Assembly (NCBI GenBank): GCA_019635355.1
Contig: JAHBZQ010000001.1
Location: 2,232,001 to 2,296,000, forward strand
Direction: 5' to 3'
Source: Rhizobacter sp.
GTDB taxonomy: Bacteria > Pseudomonadota > Gammaproteobacteria > Burkholderiales > Burkholderiaceae_C
Length of the DNA: 64,000 bases
The notes under the pieces are model-generated. The model ran no database searches and was not told where the DNA came from. It saw nothing but the letters and a program-made list of their open reading frames with translations. How positions within the stretch are numbered: the stretch's first letter is position 1; the number at the start of each line of letters is the position of its first letter. Position numbers and translations under genes: made by a program. Of this stretch, positions 31,834-39,705 are shown one piece after another.

Positions 31834-32304
31834 TTGGCGACGTGCATTGGCCAAGTTGTTGAGAGCCTTTATGCGTCCAGCGACACCAGCAGTCTTGATG
31901 CGATGGCTGAAAGTTGCAACGGCAATTTTTCGGTTCTTCGACTAAAGGTTGTGGATGACGATCGGCCCCCTGCTTTATTCAGCCTTATCGCAAAAGACAT
32001 GTTGCATTCAGCGTTACGCCATCTCCGTCGGTATCACGGCATGCGTCAGCAAGACTTGGCCGACGAACTCGGGATTTCGAACAACTATCTTTCTGAGATC
32101 GAATCAGGTCTAAAGGCACATGCCATAACGATCGATCTTCTGAACCGATATGCGGCCATTTTTAAAGTGCCCGCATCCAGTCTCATGTTGTTCTCCGAGC
32201 AACTGGATTCCGAAAAGCGCAGTGAGAAGTTGCGTCTGGCAATGGCGGCAAAGCTTTTGAAAGTCCTAGATTGGATTGATGAGCATGCCGAACAGCGCAC
32301 ATAG
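31834..32304 (+). CDS. Retron-associated XRE-type helix-turn-helix protein
   Basis: A 156-residue protein (if the TTG at 31834 is used) between the retron RNA and its reverse transcriptase. A cro/C1-type HTH spans about residues 57-110 ('HGMRQQDLADELGISNNYLS', 'EIESGLKAHAITIDLLNRYA'), and a charged helical tail ends at EHAEQRT. AAAGG lies 7 nt before the TTG; ATG at 31903 (residue 24) and ATG further in are alternatives. In retrons the gene next to the RT normally encodes the toxic effector or a regulator that msDNA and RT keep in check, and HTH-only retron classes are known. Its stop overlaps the RT start by about 26 nt, so translation is coupled. Confidence 0.8.
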   Translation: MATCIGQVVESLYASSDTSSLDAMAESCNGNFSVLRLKVVDDDRPPALFSLIAKDMLHSALRHLRRYHGMRQQDLADELGISNNYLSEIESGLKAHAITIDLLNRYAAIFKVPASSLMLFSEQLDSEKRSEKLRLAMAAKLLKVLDWIDEHAEQRT

Positions 32305-33295
32305 GCGAGAGAAGGCAGCGCGTAGGAGCGGGCTTCGGAAGAACAAATCGGGTCGCTATCCCATCGAGAGATCGCCACTCTGGAGGCAGCCTAGCTTGCA
32401 CAAGTTGGCAGAACTGCTGGGTACCACGCCCGACGTTCTTGAAGCCATTGCCGCCGCACCGACGTACAACGAGTTCGTCGACAAACCCAACACGCCCAAA
32501 GCGAGGGACGTCCAAGAGCCACTTGGTGCGACCATGCACCTTCACTACAGTTTGGTGCAGTTGCTTGATCGCATTCAGCGCCCGACTTTCCTGCACTCTG
32601 CGACTAAGAAGCGCTCCTACATTACAAACGCAGACGCCCACCGCGCGGGCCACGCAATCGTCAAGACTGATATTCGCAAGTTCTACGAGAGCACAAGCTA
32701 CGCCCACGTTAAGAGGTTCTTCTTCCAAGATCTTGGTTGGTCTCACGATGCCGCAAGGCTTGTCGCGAGGGCCTGCACTGTTCACGATCACCTTCCAACA
32801 GGCAGTTGCATAAGCCCACTGCTCTCGTACTTCGTTCATCGCAAGATGTTTGCGAGCATCGAAGAGTTGTGCTCGCGCTCTAACGTGGTCATAACACTTT
32901 ATGTGGACGACATTACGATGTCAGGCCTGCATGCAACGACCGCACTTCTTCATGAAGTCAAAGCCAAGATCCAACGATTTGGTCTCGTAACTCACAAAGA
33001 AAAATTCGTAGCGCCGGGGACACCGGGCGTGGTTACGGGTGTTGCTCTAGACAAGGGCCAGCTACGACTAAGGAACAAGCAGCACCAGGCTCTGGTCAAA
33101 GTCATCGACTCTGTCCATGCTGGCGACCTTACGCTTCTGAATCAGTTGCGGGGGAAGCTAGCAGCCGCGCAAGCCATAGACCCTGCAGCAGCAGCCGGTC
33201 TCATCGAACGCTACAAGCGGCAACCCGCCCCGCCGCTTGAGAAGGACGGGCAGTCAGCTTTCCGGTCTGCTGAACCTCCGACGGATAAGACGTAG
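32279..33295 (+). CDS. Retron reverse transcriptase
   Basis: A 338-residue RT with the retron hallmarks: NAxxH (NADAH) directly before motif A (VKTDIRKFYES), 'LPTGSCISPLLSYF', the catalytic YVDD (ITLYVDDITMSG) and the VTG motif (GVVTGVALDKGQLRLRNK). The order matches Ec86-type RTs. It would copy the upstream msr-msd RNA into msDNA branched from G31549. ATG 32279 was chosen; a TTG at 32276 and an ATG at 32285 are close alternatives, and all overlap the end of the HTH gene. There is no thumb-linked effector domain; the C-terminal 30 residues are polar. G+C content is visibly lower than in the flanking core genes, consistent with acquisition. Confidence 0.93.
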   Translation: MSMPNSAHRREKAARRSGLRKNKSGRYPIERSPLWRQPSLHKLAELLGTTPDVLEAIAAAPTYNEFVDKPNTPKARDVQEPLGATMHLHYSLVQLLDRIQRPTFLHSATKKRSYITNADAHRAGHAIVKTDIRKFYESTSYAHVKRFFFQDLGWSHDAARLVARACTVHDHLPTGSCISPLLSYFVHRKMFASIEELCSRSNVVITLYVDDITMSGLHATTALLHEVKAKIQRFGLVTHKEKFVAPGTPGVVTGVALDKGQLRLRNKQHQALVKVIDSVHAGDLTLLNQLRGKLAAAQAIDPAAAAGLIERYKRQPAPPLEKDGQSAFRSAEPPTDKT

Positions 33296-33424
33296 TACCT
33301 TGTGATTGATCGGCGCCGAATGGCCGCGACCAGTTTTGAGCGGCCGCAGCTGCAGTCAGGGCGCCAGGAGTGCCTCTGAACTGTCTGTCGCGCATCTGTG
33401 GTGACTTCAAATGATGGAGAGATG

Positions 33425-34570
33425 ATGAGAACTAAATGGCTCTGGGCGGCTACCACTGGGGCAGCTCTTTTGATCGCCTGCGCGTCTTCCACGTCGCCTC
33501 CACAGGTTAAGCCAACTTCGCCCTTCGCGTCATTTCGACCACTTCCAGTACCTGTTTCCGATCTGCAGCTTGGAGCACAGTGGGTTGATGGTGGGCTAGG
33601 CGCTGTGGGTGCGGCCCTCCCGACAGGCGCCCTGCAAACACACCGCTCTTTGTCCAATGCCCAGTTGTCAAGCAACCGAGATTTGAAAGCAGGAATTGAC
33701 GCAAGCGTGTTGGCCCTGACTGGCATTGGTGCATCCATAGCGAACTCCTCCTCGATCGGAGTGACCTACGAAAATATCGAGATCGTTTCCGTAAGGGATC
33801 CAGGAGCGTTACCGCTGGTCTCTGGGAACAGCTACCTGTTCAGAGGCATCAAAGTGAAGTCCTACAAGATCACTATAAAAGACGCCAATGAAGCTCAGCT
33901 GGCCGCCCAACTCACATATAAGGGCGGCACCTACAAAATATCTACTGGGCCGGGAAGTGCGCAGGCCGAGGTGAACATTGTTGGCGACGGCCTGTACGTG
34001 GCATACCAGACCCTTTCAGTCCAGAAGACCTCCGGCACAAGCCAGAACTTTCATTTGCGTGATGCAAAGGGCCGCGGCCAGACGTATTCAATCGGTGATC
34101 GCTATGAGCTAAATATTGAGCAAGATGCCGTCATGAAATGTGTCCTGGATGCGCTGAATAAACGTGGTCATCAGGTCACGGCCAAGGCTCTTTTTTTCCC
34201 CTTCTTAGACCGCTACAAGGGCTGGTGGCAAACAGGAGGCGACGACAAACATAGCTGGGCTTGGCTCACGTTTCCGGAATGTGATCACCTGAGCTACGAA
34301 ATCACCGTAAACAATACTGACTCGGGTAGCGACTCGCTCCCTACAAAGATCTCTCTGCCGTTCGAACGCAACGCGGCTGAGAAGCGCGACTACGTAGTGG
34401 GCCGGTACTTCAAAGGCAATGGTTATGTTGTAGACAAACTGTTCTTCTTCCGGGTTGCCAATCGCGACAATGAATGGAAGGCGCCGGATGGACGGACTTC
34501 GGAGGGCATTACGCTTGAAGGTCAAGTCCGATTGCTACGCGAAGAGTTCCGACTAGCGATCAATGACTAG
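33425..34570 (+). CDS. Putative lipoprotein downstream of the retron
   Basis: A 381-residue protein with a lipoprotein signal (MRTKWLWAATTGAALLIAC, lipobox LIAC). A Pro/Ser-rich linker follows, then a beta-rich body (YKITIKDANEAQLAAQLTYK; LSYEITVNNTDSG). I do not recognise the family. It starts 129 nt after the RT stop with GGAGAG just before tandem ATGs; the second ATG was chosen for spacing. Its composition is like the retron's, so it arrived either with the retron or in the same accessory region. Retrons are not known to need an exported lipoprotein, so a direct link is doubtful. It could be a surface or phage-receptor-masking lipoprotein, which is speculation. Confidence 0.65.
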   Translation: MRTKWLWAATTGAALLIACASSTSPPQVKPTSPFASFRPLPVPVSDLQLGAQWVDGGLGAVGAALPTGALQTHRSLSNAQLSSNRDLKAGIDASVLALTGIGASIANSSSIGVTYENIEIVSVRDPGALPLVSGNSYLFRGIKVKSYKITIKDANEAQLAAQLTYKGGTYKISTGPGSAQAEVNIVGDGLYVAYQTLSVQKTSGTSQNFHLRDAKGRGQTYSIGDRYELNIEQDAVMKCVLDALNKRGHQVTAKALFFPFLDRYKGWWQTGGDDKHSWAWLTFPECDHLSYEITVNNTDSGSDSLPTKISLPFERNAAEKRDYVVGRYFKGNGYVVDKLFFFRVANRDNEWKAPDGRTSEGITLEGQVRLLREEFRLAIND

Positions 34571-34854
34571 TCCGCAGCATGCATCCCATACGCTCAATTC
34601 CCCTTGGCAAATGCGCGGCTGGCGCAAATCAAAGCCAGGAGCAATGCACAGCTAGCTCTTCCGCCATCGAGACCCAGCTCAACTTTCCGAGCTGAATGTC
34701 TCCGTTCAGTCTGATGCAGCCATTCAGATCTGGCGGTCCGACCCAGTGTGTTCTGGACGCAATGTCGGAAACCGCAGCCTCTCCCGGCGATCAGCCTATC
34801 GGGATCCGCGACAAGTCGGTCATGAAACTCCGTCGATACCGCCAACCTAGAAAT

Positions 34855-35325
34855 AGGGGCCGCCGCGCAGCGGCGGGGCAAGCGGCAGGCGCCGCGTAGC
34901 CCCTGAACCTGCACCCCGCCCCAGCGGGGTCTGGTTCAGGCGGGGGGCGCCGCGGACTGGCACAAACGGCCCCAGCCGTTTGAGGCGCCCCAGCGCCGGT
35001 GCCTGCCGCGGGGGGCGAAGCCCCCGCCTCCCCCGAGCCTTAGGCGCGGGGGAACCCGGGTCTGCGGTGCGGCGTCCAGCCGCAGCCCGGAGGGCCGACT
35101 GCAGCGGGATGCGCGCAGCGCATCACGAAAAAGGAGCCGGCAGAGCCGGGTTCCCCCGCGAAGCGGGGTCCGCGGCCGCTGGCCGCGGAAGGGGGAGGCG
35201 CGACCCGACACCGCGGAGGCGACAAGCCCCGCGTCCAGCGGGGCTAGGAGGCGTGGGCGGCGTCCAGCCGCCCCGAAGAGCCTCTGTTGGCGCACGGAGT
35301 GGTGCCCGTACGGCGCTCCGTGCAC
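34855..35325. other. Highly structured GC-rich hairpin array (candidate large non-coding RNA or cruciform DNA)
   Basis: About 470 bp with no credible gene but dense, nested complementarity. The left domain is closed by 34882-34893 with 34998-35009 (12 bp, one G-T). It encloses 34902-34909/34933-34940 (CCTGAACC/GGTTCAGG) around 34913-34919/34924-34930, plus AAACGGC/GCCGTTT (34964-34981). The right domain is closed by 35025-35034/35191-35200 (10 bp) and, inside it, 35045-35059/35146-35160 (15 bp, perfect). It contains hairpins at 35062-35085, 35108-35124 and 35070-35088-type GC stems, then 35226-35244, 35255-35273 and 35292-35323. Loops recur: CCCA in the left domain, GTCCA three times in the right. 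The transcribed strand, if any, is unknown. Confidence 0.7.
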
Positions 35326-35390
35326 TTATCCGATAGGCACGGGATCGGAAGCGGATCGGAAGAGACCACGGAGAAGACGAATCCACACAA

Positions 35391-35490
35391 CTAGCGTAAT
35401 AGCAAGCTACATGCTGCATGACCTGCTTACTAGTCATTGGTGAGCTCACTCACTACTAGTTCACTAGAGCTACTAGCAACTAGCAACTAG
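35391..35490. repeat. Cluster of CTAG-containing repeats (candidate operator/iteron array)
   Basis: Seven CTAG tetramers occur in 100 bp (starting at 35391, 35430, 35456, 35464, 35473, 35480 and 35487). The last three form a heptamer tandem of ACTAGCA type. CTAG is strongly under-represented in proteobacterial DNA, so this density is striking. The array ends about 40 bp before the start of the winged-helix replication-relaxation-like gene, where an autoregulatory operator or replication iterons would be expected. The repeats are seen directly; the role is inferred. Confidence 0.6.
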
Positions 35491-35528
35491 ATTGCGGAAC
35501 ACCAGAACAAGGGGGATGTGAAAAAAAT

Positions 35529-36722
35529 GTGCGTATAAGACTCATTGGTTTTGAGCTGACCTGCGGTTTGATGTGGTTTCCCGAACAACTCGAGAACCTC
35601 ATGGCCAATCCGCACTCCCTCATTCCCGGCGAAGCAGCGAAGAAGCGCGGCAAGCAAAAGATCGGAGTCGTACTTCTCTTCCTGTACATGACCCACGCAA
35701 CGACCCCAAAAATCGTTGCGGCGCTTCTCAACATCCGATTGAGCAATGTCTACTCGCTGCTGAGGCGGATGGCCAACATCGGGCTTGTCAAGAAGGTGAT
35801 GCTTGCCGAAACGATGTTCCGGCAACCGGTGAGCGTCACGATCCTGGCTCCGCTCGGGCGTGACGAAGCCATGAAGCTGAAACCCGGGCGCAGGCATTCC
35901 TATGAATGTGACCGAGACTCAGTGCGTGCTGGCCAGGTCGACCACGACATGAAGGTCGCCTACCTCGCAGCACGATGGGTGCAGTCTGGAGCTGAGTTGC
36001 TCCAGACTGACTACACGCAACGCCGAACGGAGAAGTACCGCAAGCTTGTGGACGCGATGCTTCGGTTCGAGAGCACTACCTTCGCGCTCGAGTACGAGCG
36101 CACGGTGAAGTCCAAGCTTTCGACCGCCGATGCTTTGCGCGCAGCTATGAAGCTTGGGGTGCGGGTGCTTTGGGTGTGCGAATTCGACGAAAGCCTGAAT
36201 CTGATCACTGAGTGCCTGGCAAGCGACGCATGGCCGGTTTGGAAGGTCGGGACAGACAACAAGAAGCATGTTGTGGGGAGCCACTATGTGTCGCCTTGGG
36301 CCTCCAGTCGCTTGATCGCCGTTCGGGCAGACGATCCCCTTCTGCTTGTGCCTCTGCCTGTGCTTTTGGGATGGATGGCTGCGCAAGAACAGTCCAGCCA
36401 GCTCATGGCGATGAAGACCATTGTCGACGACCAGTGGGGGTGGGACTGGGACACCATGTACTACAACGACGAGGAGGAACGCTACTGGTGGCTGCTGCGG
36501 GCGGGCGACGACACGGCCGACTATTGCTGCTTTCACGTCAGCAGTGCGGATGGCAAGGAATGGGTCATGCGCTACGACGACATGTTCCGTGACCAGACGC
36601 TGGTCGCACTGCCAAAGCTTTCCGCTCCTCCGCCGCAAGATGAAGCTGCCGTCGCGCCCGAGCTGGTACACGCGGCGATCTGGCTTGCCAAGACCAAGGG
36701 TCTTGTCCGGCCTTCACGATAA
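35529..36722 (+). CDS. Winged-helix, replication-relaxation-like protein of the integrated element
   Basis: A 397-residue soluble protein. Residues about 45-125 look like a winged helix ('TTPKIVAALLNIRLSNVYSL', 'LLRRMANIGLVKKVML', then a beta wing 'FRQPVSVTILAPLG'). A 'VDHDMKVAYLAARW' stretch near 137-150 resembles the HD-containing segment of replication-relaxation (Replic_Relax) proteins found on plasmids and integrative elements. The C-terminal half is mixed alpha/beta without a known motif. The GTG at 35529 follows AGGGGG by about 12 nt; ATGs at 35571 and 35601 are plausible alternative starts. Location between the CTAG array and the xis/int genes fits a replication or regulatory gene. 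The family call is tentative. Confidence 0.55.
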   Translation: MRIRLIGFELTCGLMWFPEQLENLMANPHSLIPGEAAKKRGKQKIGVVLLFLYMTHATTPKIVAALLNIRLSNVYSLLRRMANIGLVKKVMLAETMFRQPVSVTILAPLGRDEAMKLKPGRRHSYECDRDSVRAGQVDHDMKVAYLAARWVQSGAELLQTDYTQRRTEKYRKLVDAMLRFESTTFALEYERTVKSKLSTADALRAAMKLGVRVLWVCEFDESLNLITECLASDAWPVWKVGTDNKKHVVGSHYVSPWASSRLIAVRADDPLLLVPLPVLLGWMAAQEQSSQLMAMKTIVDDQWGWDWDTMYYNDEEERYWWLLRAGDDTADYCCFHVSSADGKEWVMRYDDMFRDQTLVALPKLSAPPPQDEAAVAPELVHAAIWLAKTKGLVRPSR

Positions 36723-36835
36723 ATCATGACGGCATGGGAGAGATGTCCACGGCCGGCGTGGCGACTGCCAAGCAAGCGCCGGCGGTGGGCATCTCGCTGA
36801 GCGAATTCCGCCCGATTACGCAGTAGCACCGCGCC

Positions 36836-37252
36836 ATGACAGCTCGAGGTTTGACTCACGCCCAAGCCATTGCATATGTCGGTGTAAAGCGCCGAACGTT
36901 CGACGAGGTTTGGCGACCACACCTGCGTGCCATCAGGCAGGGCTCCTGCCTGATTTTCGACAAGGTCGAAGTGGACCGGCTCTTCGATCGATTCATGACC
37001 GAGGCTGGCTCCCAAGCCGCCGCACCTTTGAATGCAAGCACTGAGGGGGAAGTGGCAGCGGCTTCCTGTTCAGAGCAGAATCAACGCCGGAATGGACGGC
37101 CCATCTCGTCGAAAGGAGAACACTCATGGGCCAACAGACTCGGGGCATCTACCCCGAAAAAGACGGAACCTGGCAAGTCGACAAATGGTGGCGACACACT
37201 CGACTTCGTCAGCGTGGCTTCGTCAGTTTTGAAGAAGCGGAAAGGTGGTTGA
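36836..37252 (+). CDS. Excisionase/AlpA-like DNA-binding protein
   Basis: A 138-residue protein whose first 60 residues form a MerR/excisionase-type winged helix (THAQAIAYVGVKRRTFDEVW, then RAIRQGSCLIFDKVEVDRLF), the pattern of AlpA/Xis proteins that bind attachment-site DNA. The rest is polar and low-complexity and overlaps the integrase gene by 127 nt in another frame. That length of overlap is unusual, so the functional protein may effectively end near residue 60-70. Its place directly upstream of the integrase supports a role in controlling excision. Confidence 0.65.
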   Translation: MTARGLTHAQAIAYVGVKRRTFDEVWRPHLRAIRQGSCLIFDKVEVDRLFDRFMTEAGSQAAAPLNASTEGEVAAASCSEQNQRRNGRPISSKGEHSWANRLGASTPKKTEPGKSTNGGDTLDFVSVASSVLKKRKGG

Positions 37253-38301
37253 TCAAGGAGCTGGAGAAGCTGCGTGCAATCAAGCTACATGGCGAACGCC
37301 CCGAACGACTCTTCAGCGAAGCCGCTGCGTACTACCTGCTCAAGCACAAGGGAAAGCCTTCTCTCGTCAACGAGACCTACCACCTGAAAAGCGTCATGCC
37401 GACGATCGGGCACCTGCCCATCAACCAAGTGCACGACGGCACGCTGGAGCCACATGTCACCCGACGTTTGGCCGAAGGCCGCAAGCACAAGACCGTGAAT
37501 CTCGAACTGGGCATCGTGCGCCGGGTGTTGAACCTGTGCGCGACCGTCTGGCGACACGAAAACGGCCACACTTGGCTTGATCAGGCGCCTCACATCACCA
37601 TGTTGCCCCTAGTGGGCCACCAGCGAGACCCTCAGCCCATCAGTTGGCCGCAACAACGGCAACTGTTGCCCAAGCTGCCGGCCCACTTGGCGCGCATGTC
37701 GCTGTTTGTGCTGAACACCGGCGCGCGCGACGACGTGGTGTGCAGCCTAAGCTGGGAGTGGGAGATCCGCATCCCCGAGCTGGGCATCAGTGTCTTTGAG
37801 GTGCCGGCAGTCAACGTCAAAGGCCGCAAGCGTTCGCGTTTGCTGGTCTGCAACAGCGTTGCCCAGTCGGTCATCGAAGCCGTGCGTGGCCAGCACCCGG
37901 AGCTCGTCTTTGTGTATCAACGCCTCAAGCGGGACGGCAGCGCCGGCAAGGCGAAGCCGCATGGCATCGAGACGATGAACAACACGGCGTGGCAGCGGGC
38001 ACGGCAGGAGGCCGGGCTCGGCGACCTGCATGTGCACGATCTCCGGCATACAACCGGCATGCGGCTGCGCGAGGCTGGTGTTTCTGAGGCGACGGTGGGC
38101 GACATCCTGTGGCATACCAGTCGCTCGATGACGCACCACTACAGCATGGCGCAGATCGTCGAACTGCACGCCGCGCTGGACAAGATCAAGGATGACACCG
38201 GAAGGTGGAACAAGAGCCTGGCGACGCTCAGGCTGGAACAAGAGGCGGCGCGGGCGGAGGCCACTCCCCCAAAAGTCCCCGACGAAAAGAAAACAGCCTA
38301 A
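37126..38301 (+). CDS. int: Tyrosine-type site-specific integrase
   Basis: A 391-residue phage-type integrase. It has an N-terminal arm/core-binding region (residues 1-165, beginning MGQQTRGIYPEKDGTWQVDK) and a C-terminal catalytic domain with the Arg I region (LNTGARDDVVCSLSWEWE), the HxxR box (VHDLRHTTGMRL), a following His (LWHTSRSMTHHYS) and the nucleophilic Tyr in the same segment. AAAGGAG lies 7 nt before the ATG. The stop is 40 bp from the CCA end of a tRNA-Arg gene, the classical arrangement for an element integrated at the 3' end of a tRNA. Confidence 0.93.
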   Translation: MGQQTRGIYPEKDGTWQVDKWWRHTRLRQRGFVSFEEAERWLIKELEKLRAIKLHGERPERLFSEAAAYYLLKHKGKPSLVNETYHLKSVMPTIGHLPINQVHDGTLEPHVTRRLAEGRKHKTVNLELGIVRRVLNLCATVWRHENGHTWLDQAPHITMLPLVGHQRDPQPISWPQQRQLLPKLPAHLARMSLFVLNTGARDDVVCSLSWEWEIRIPELGISVFEVPAVNVKGRKRSRLLVCNSVAQSVIEAVRGQHPELVFVYQRLKRDGSAGKAKPHGIETMNNTAWQRARQEAGLGDLHVHDLRHTTGMRLREAGVSEATVGDILWHTSRSMTHHYSMAQIVELHAALDKIKDDTGRWNKSLATLRLEQEAARAEATPPKVPDEKKTA

Positions 38302-38340
38302 GGACGTGAGCCCCTAGGCTGTTGAATCACTTAAGAAAAG

Positions 38341-38417
38341 TGGCGCGGCTGGCAGGATTCGAACCCACGACCCCTTGGTTCGTAGCCAAGTACTCTATCC
38401 AACTGAGCTACAGCCGC
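38341..38417 (-). tRNA. tRNA-Arg (anticodon ACG)
   Basis: A full cloverleaf is visible on the - strand. The acceptor is GCGGCTG/CAGCCGC with discriminator G and an encoded CCA at 38341-38343. The D arm is AGCTCAGTTGGATAGAGT, the anticodon stem-loop CTTGGCTACGAACCAAG has anticodon ACG, and the T arm carries GGTTCGAATCC. The 3' end points toward the integrase, so it is the probable attachment site of the adjacent element. The gene looks intact, as expected when integration regenerates the tRNA 3' end. Confidence 0.97.
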
Positions 38418-38452
38418 GAAGCCTCGCACTATAACACCAACTTTAGGGCCGT

Positions 38453-39697
38453 CTACAAAGACGCCGCTTCGCGATAACAAGAGGCCGCACGTTCAACGTC
38501 CGACTGCTGATCGGCGAGCTTCGCCAGCAACAGCCAGGCCCGACGGCGCGAGGCTTTTTGCAGCCCGGGCGCCGAGGCCGCCTGTTCCAGCAGCACGCGC
38601 GCCTTGCCCCACAGCTCGCGCTCGGCCAGCGCGCAGCCCACGGCATAGGCCACGGCGGCCTCACGCGGGTGAGCCTGAGCCGCAGCCTCCAGCCGCGCGA
38701 GCCAGTCGGGGGCGAGGCCATCCATGCACGCCACGAGACCCTCGGCGAGGGCGACACGGTCGTCTTCGCTGAAGTCAGCCAGCCGATCCCAGAAGGGCCG
38801 CAGCCACGCACGCCCTTCAGCTTGCGAGCCGAAGGCTGCCATGCGCTCTGCTGCCCGCGCCACCACGAGCGGGTCGCGGCGATCGGCCGCATCGAGTGCG
38901 AACCAGGTGCGGCGCACCTGATCGGCATCGCGTGCGCCGTCAAGCGATTCGAAGGCCAGCGAGCGCAGCAGGCCTTGCGCCGCAGTCTTGGAGAAGGCTT
39001 GATGCTTGGCCAGCAGGCGTGCGGTCTTCAGCGCTTCGTGCGGCTGCTGGGCGAGGCGGCAGGCTTGCAGCTTGAGGCGCAACGCGTGGGTGCGGCGCGC
39101 CACGCCGGGGGGCAAGACCGACAGCAGGCTCAGCGCACGCGCCGCATCGCGGTCGTCGAGCGCCCACTCGGCGGCAAGGAGTCGCGCGCCTTCTTCGGCC
39201 GAACGGGCGGCGCTGCTGCGGCTGCTGAGCTCCAGCGCCTTTTCGAGCTCTTCGTCGCGGCGCACGCGGTCTTGCAGCTTGTGGGCACTGCCGGCTGCCA
39301 GCAGGTGGCCCAGCACGGTGAATTCGTTGTCTTGTGCGAGGTCGGGCGTTTCGGCCTGGATCAGCAACGCGCGCTGCGCCGCCTTCTGCGCGCGGCTGTA
39401 GCGCCCGCCGAAGAACTGCGCGAGTGCATCGCGCAGCGCGGCCTGCGCCGTGCGGTCACGGCGCGCCACGCGCCACTCGTGCGCCTTGCGCGGCAGCCCG
39501 ACGAGTGCGTTCACCGCCTCGATGATGGTCACGAGCGCCAGGCAGGTGAGCAGCAGCGCCAGCAGGAAGAGGTTCATGGACACGTCCATGCGCCAGCCGC
39601 CCCAGTAGAGCGACACCAGCCCATCGTTGGCGCCGAAGGTGGTGGCCGCCACGACGGCGACCACGAAGAGCAGGATGAACCAGACGACCGCGCGCAT
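38453..39697 (-). CDS. hemY: HemY-like TPR protein of the heme biosynthesis operon
   Basis: A 414-residue inner-membrane protein with two membrane helices at the N-terminus (about 2-25 and 40-62: VVWFILLFVVAVVAATTFGA; SMNLFLLALLLTCLALVTII). The HemY segment 'FFGGRYSRAQKAAQRALL' comes next, followed by helical TPR-type repeats to the end. This is the proteobacterial HemY/HemX-associated protein, not the Bacillus protoporphyrinogen oxidase of the same name. The ATG at 39697 (MRAVVWFI) is the usual family start; a TTG 12 nt upstream overlaps the hemX stop. It is the last gene of a hemC-hemD-hemX-hemY run. Confidence 0.9.
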   Translation of the reverse strand: MRAVVWFILLFVVAVVAATTFGANDGLVSLYWGGWRMDVSMNLFLLALLLTCLALVTIIEAVNALVGLPRKAHEWRVARRDRTAQAALRDALAQFFGGRYSRAQKAAQRALLIQAETPDLAQDNEFTVLGHLLAAGSAHKLQDRVRRDEELEKALELSSRSSAARSAEEGARLLAAEWALDDRDAARALSLLSVLPPGVARRTHALRLKLQACRLAQQPHEALKTARLLAKHQAFSKTAAQGLLRSLAFESLDGARDADQVRRTWFALDAADRRDPLVVARAAERMAAFGSQAEGRAWLRPFWDRLADFSEDDRVALAEGLVACMDGLAPDWLARLEAAAQAHPREAAVAYAVGCALAERELWGKARVLLEQAASAPGLQKASRRRAWLLLAKLADQQSDVERAASCYREAASL

Positions 39698-39705
39698 GAA
39701 GACGG

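Noticed and set aside
34855..35325. Short open frames in the GC-rich hairpin block
   Set aside because: Arg/Pro/Gly-rich products forced by the inverted repeats; no start signals or families.
34855..35325. Group II intron or attC array as explanation for the hairpin block
   Set aside because: No intron 5' GUGYG/3' AY ends or domain V were recognised, no maturase-type RT is linked, and hairpins lack integron attC features. The nearby RT is a retron RT.
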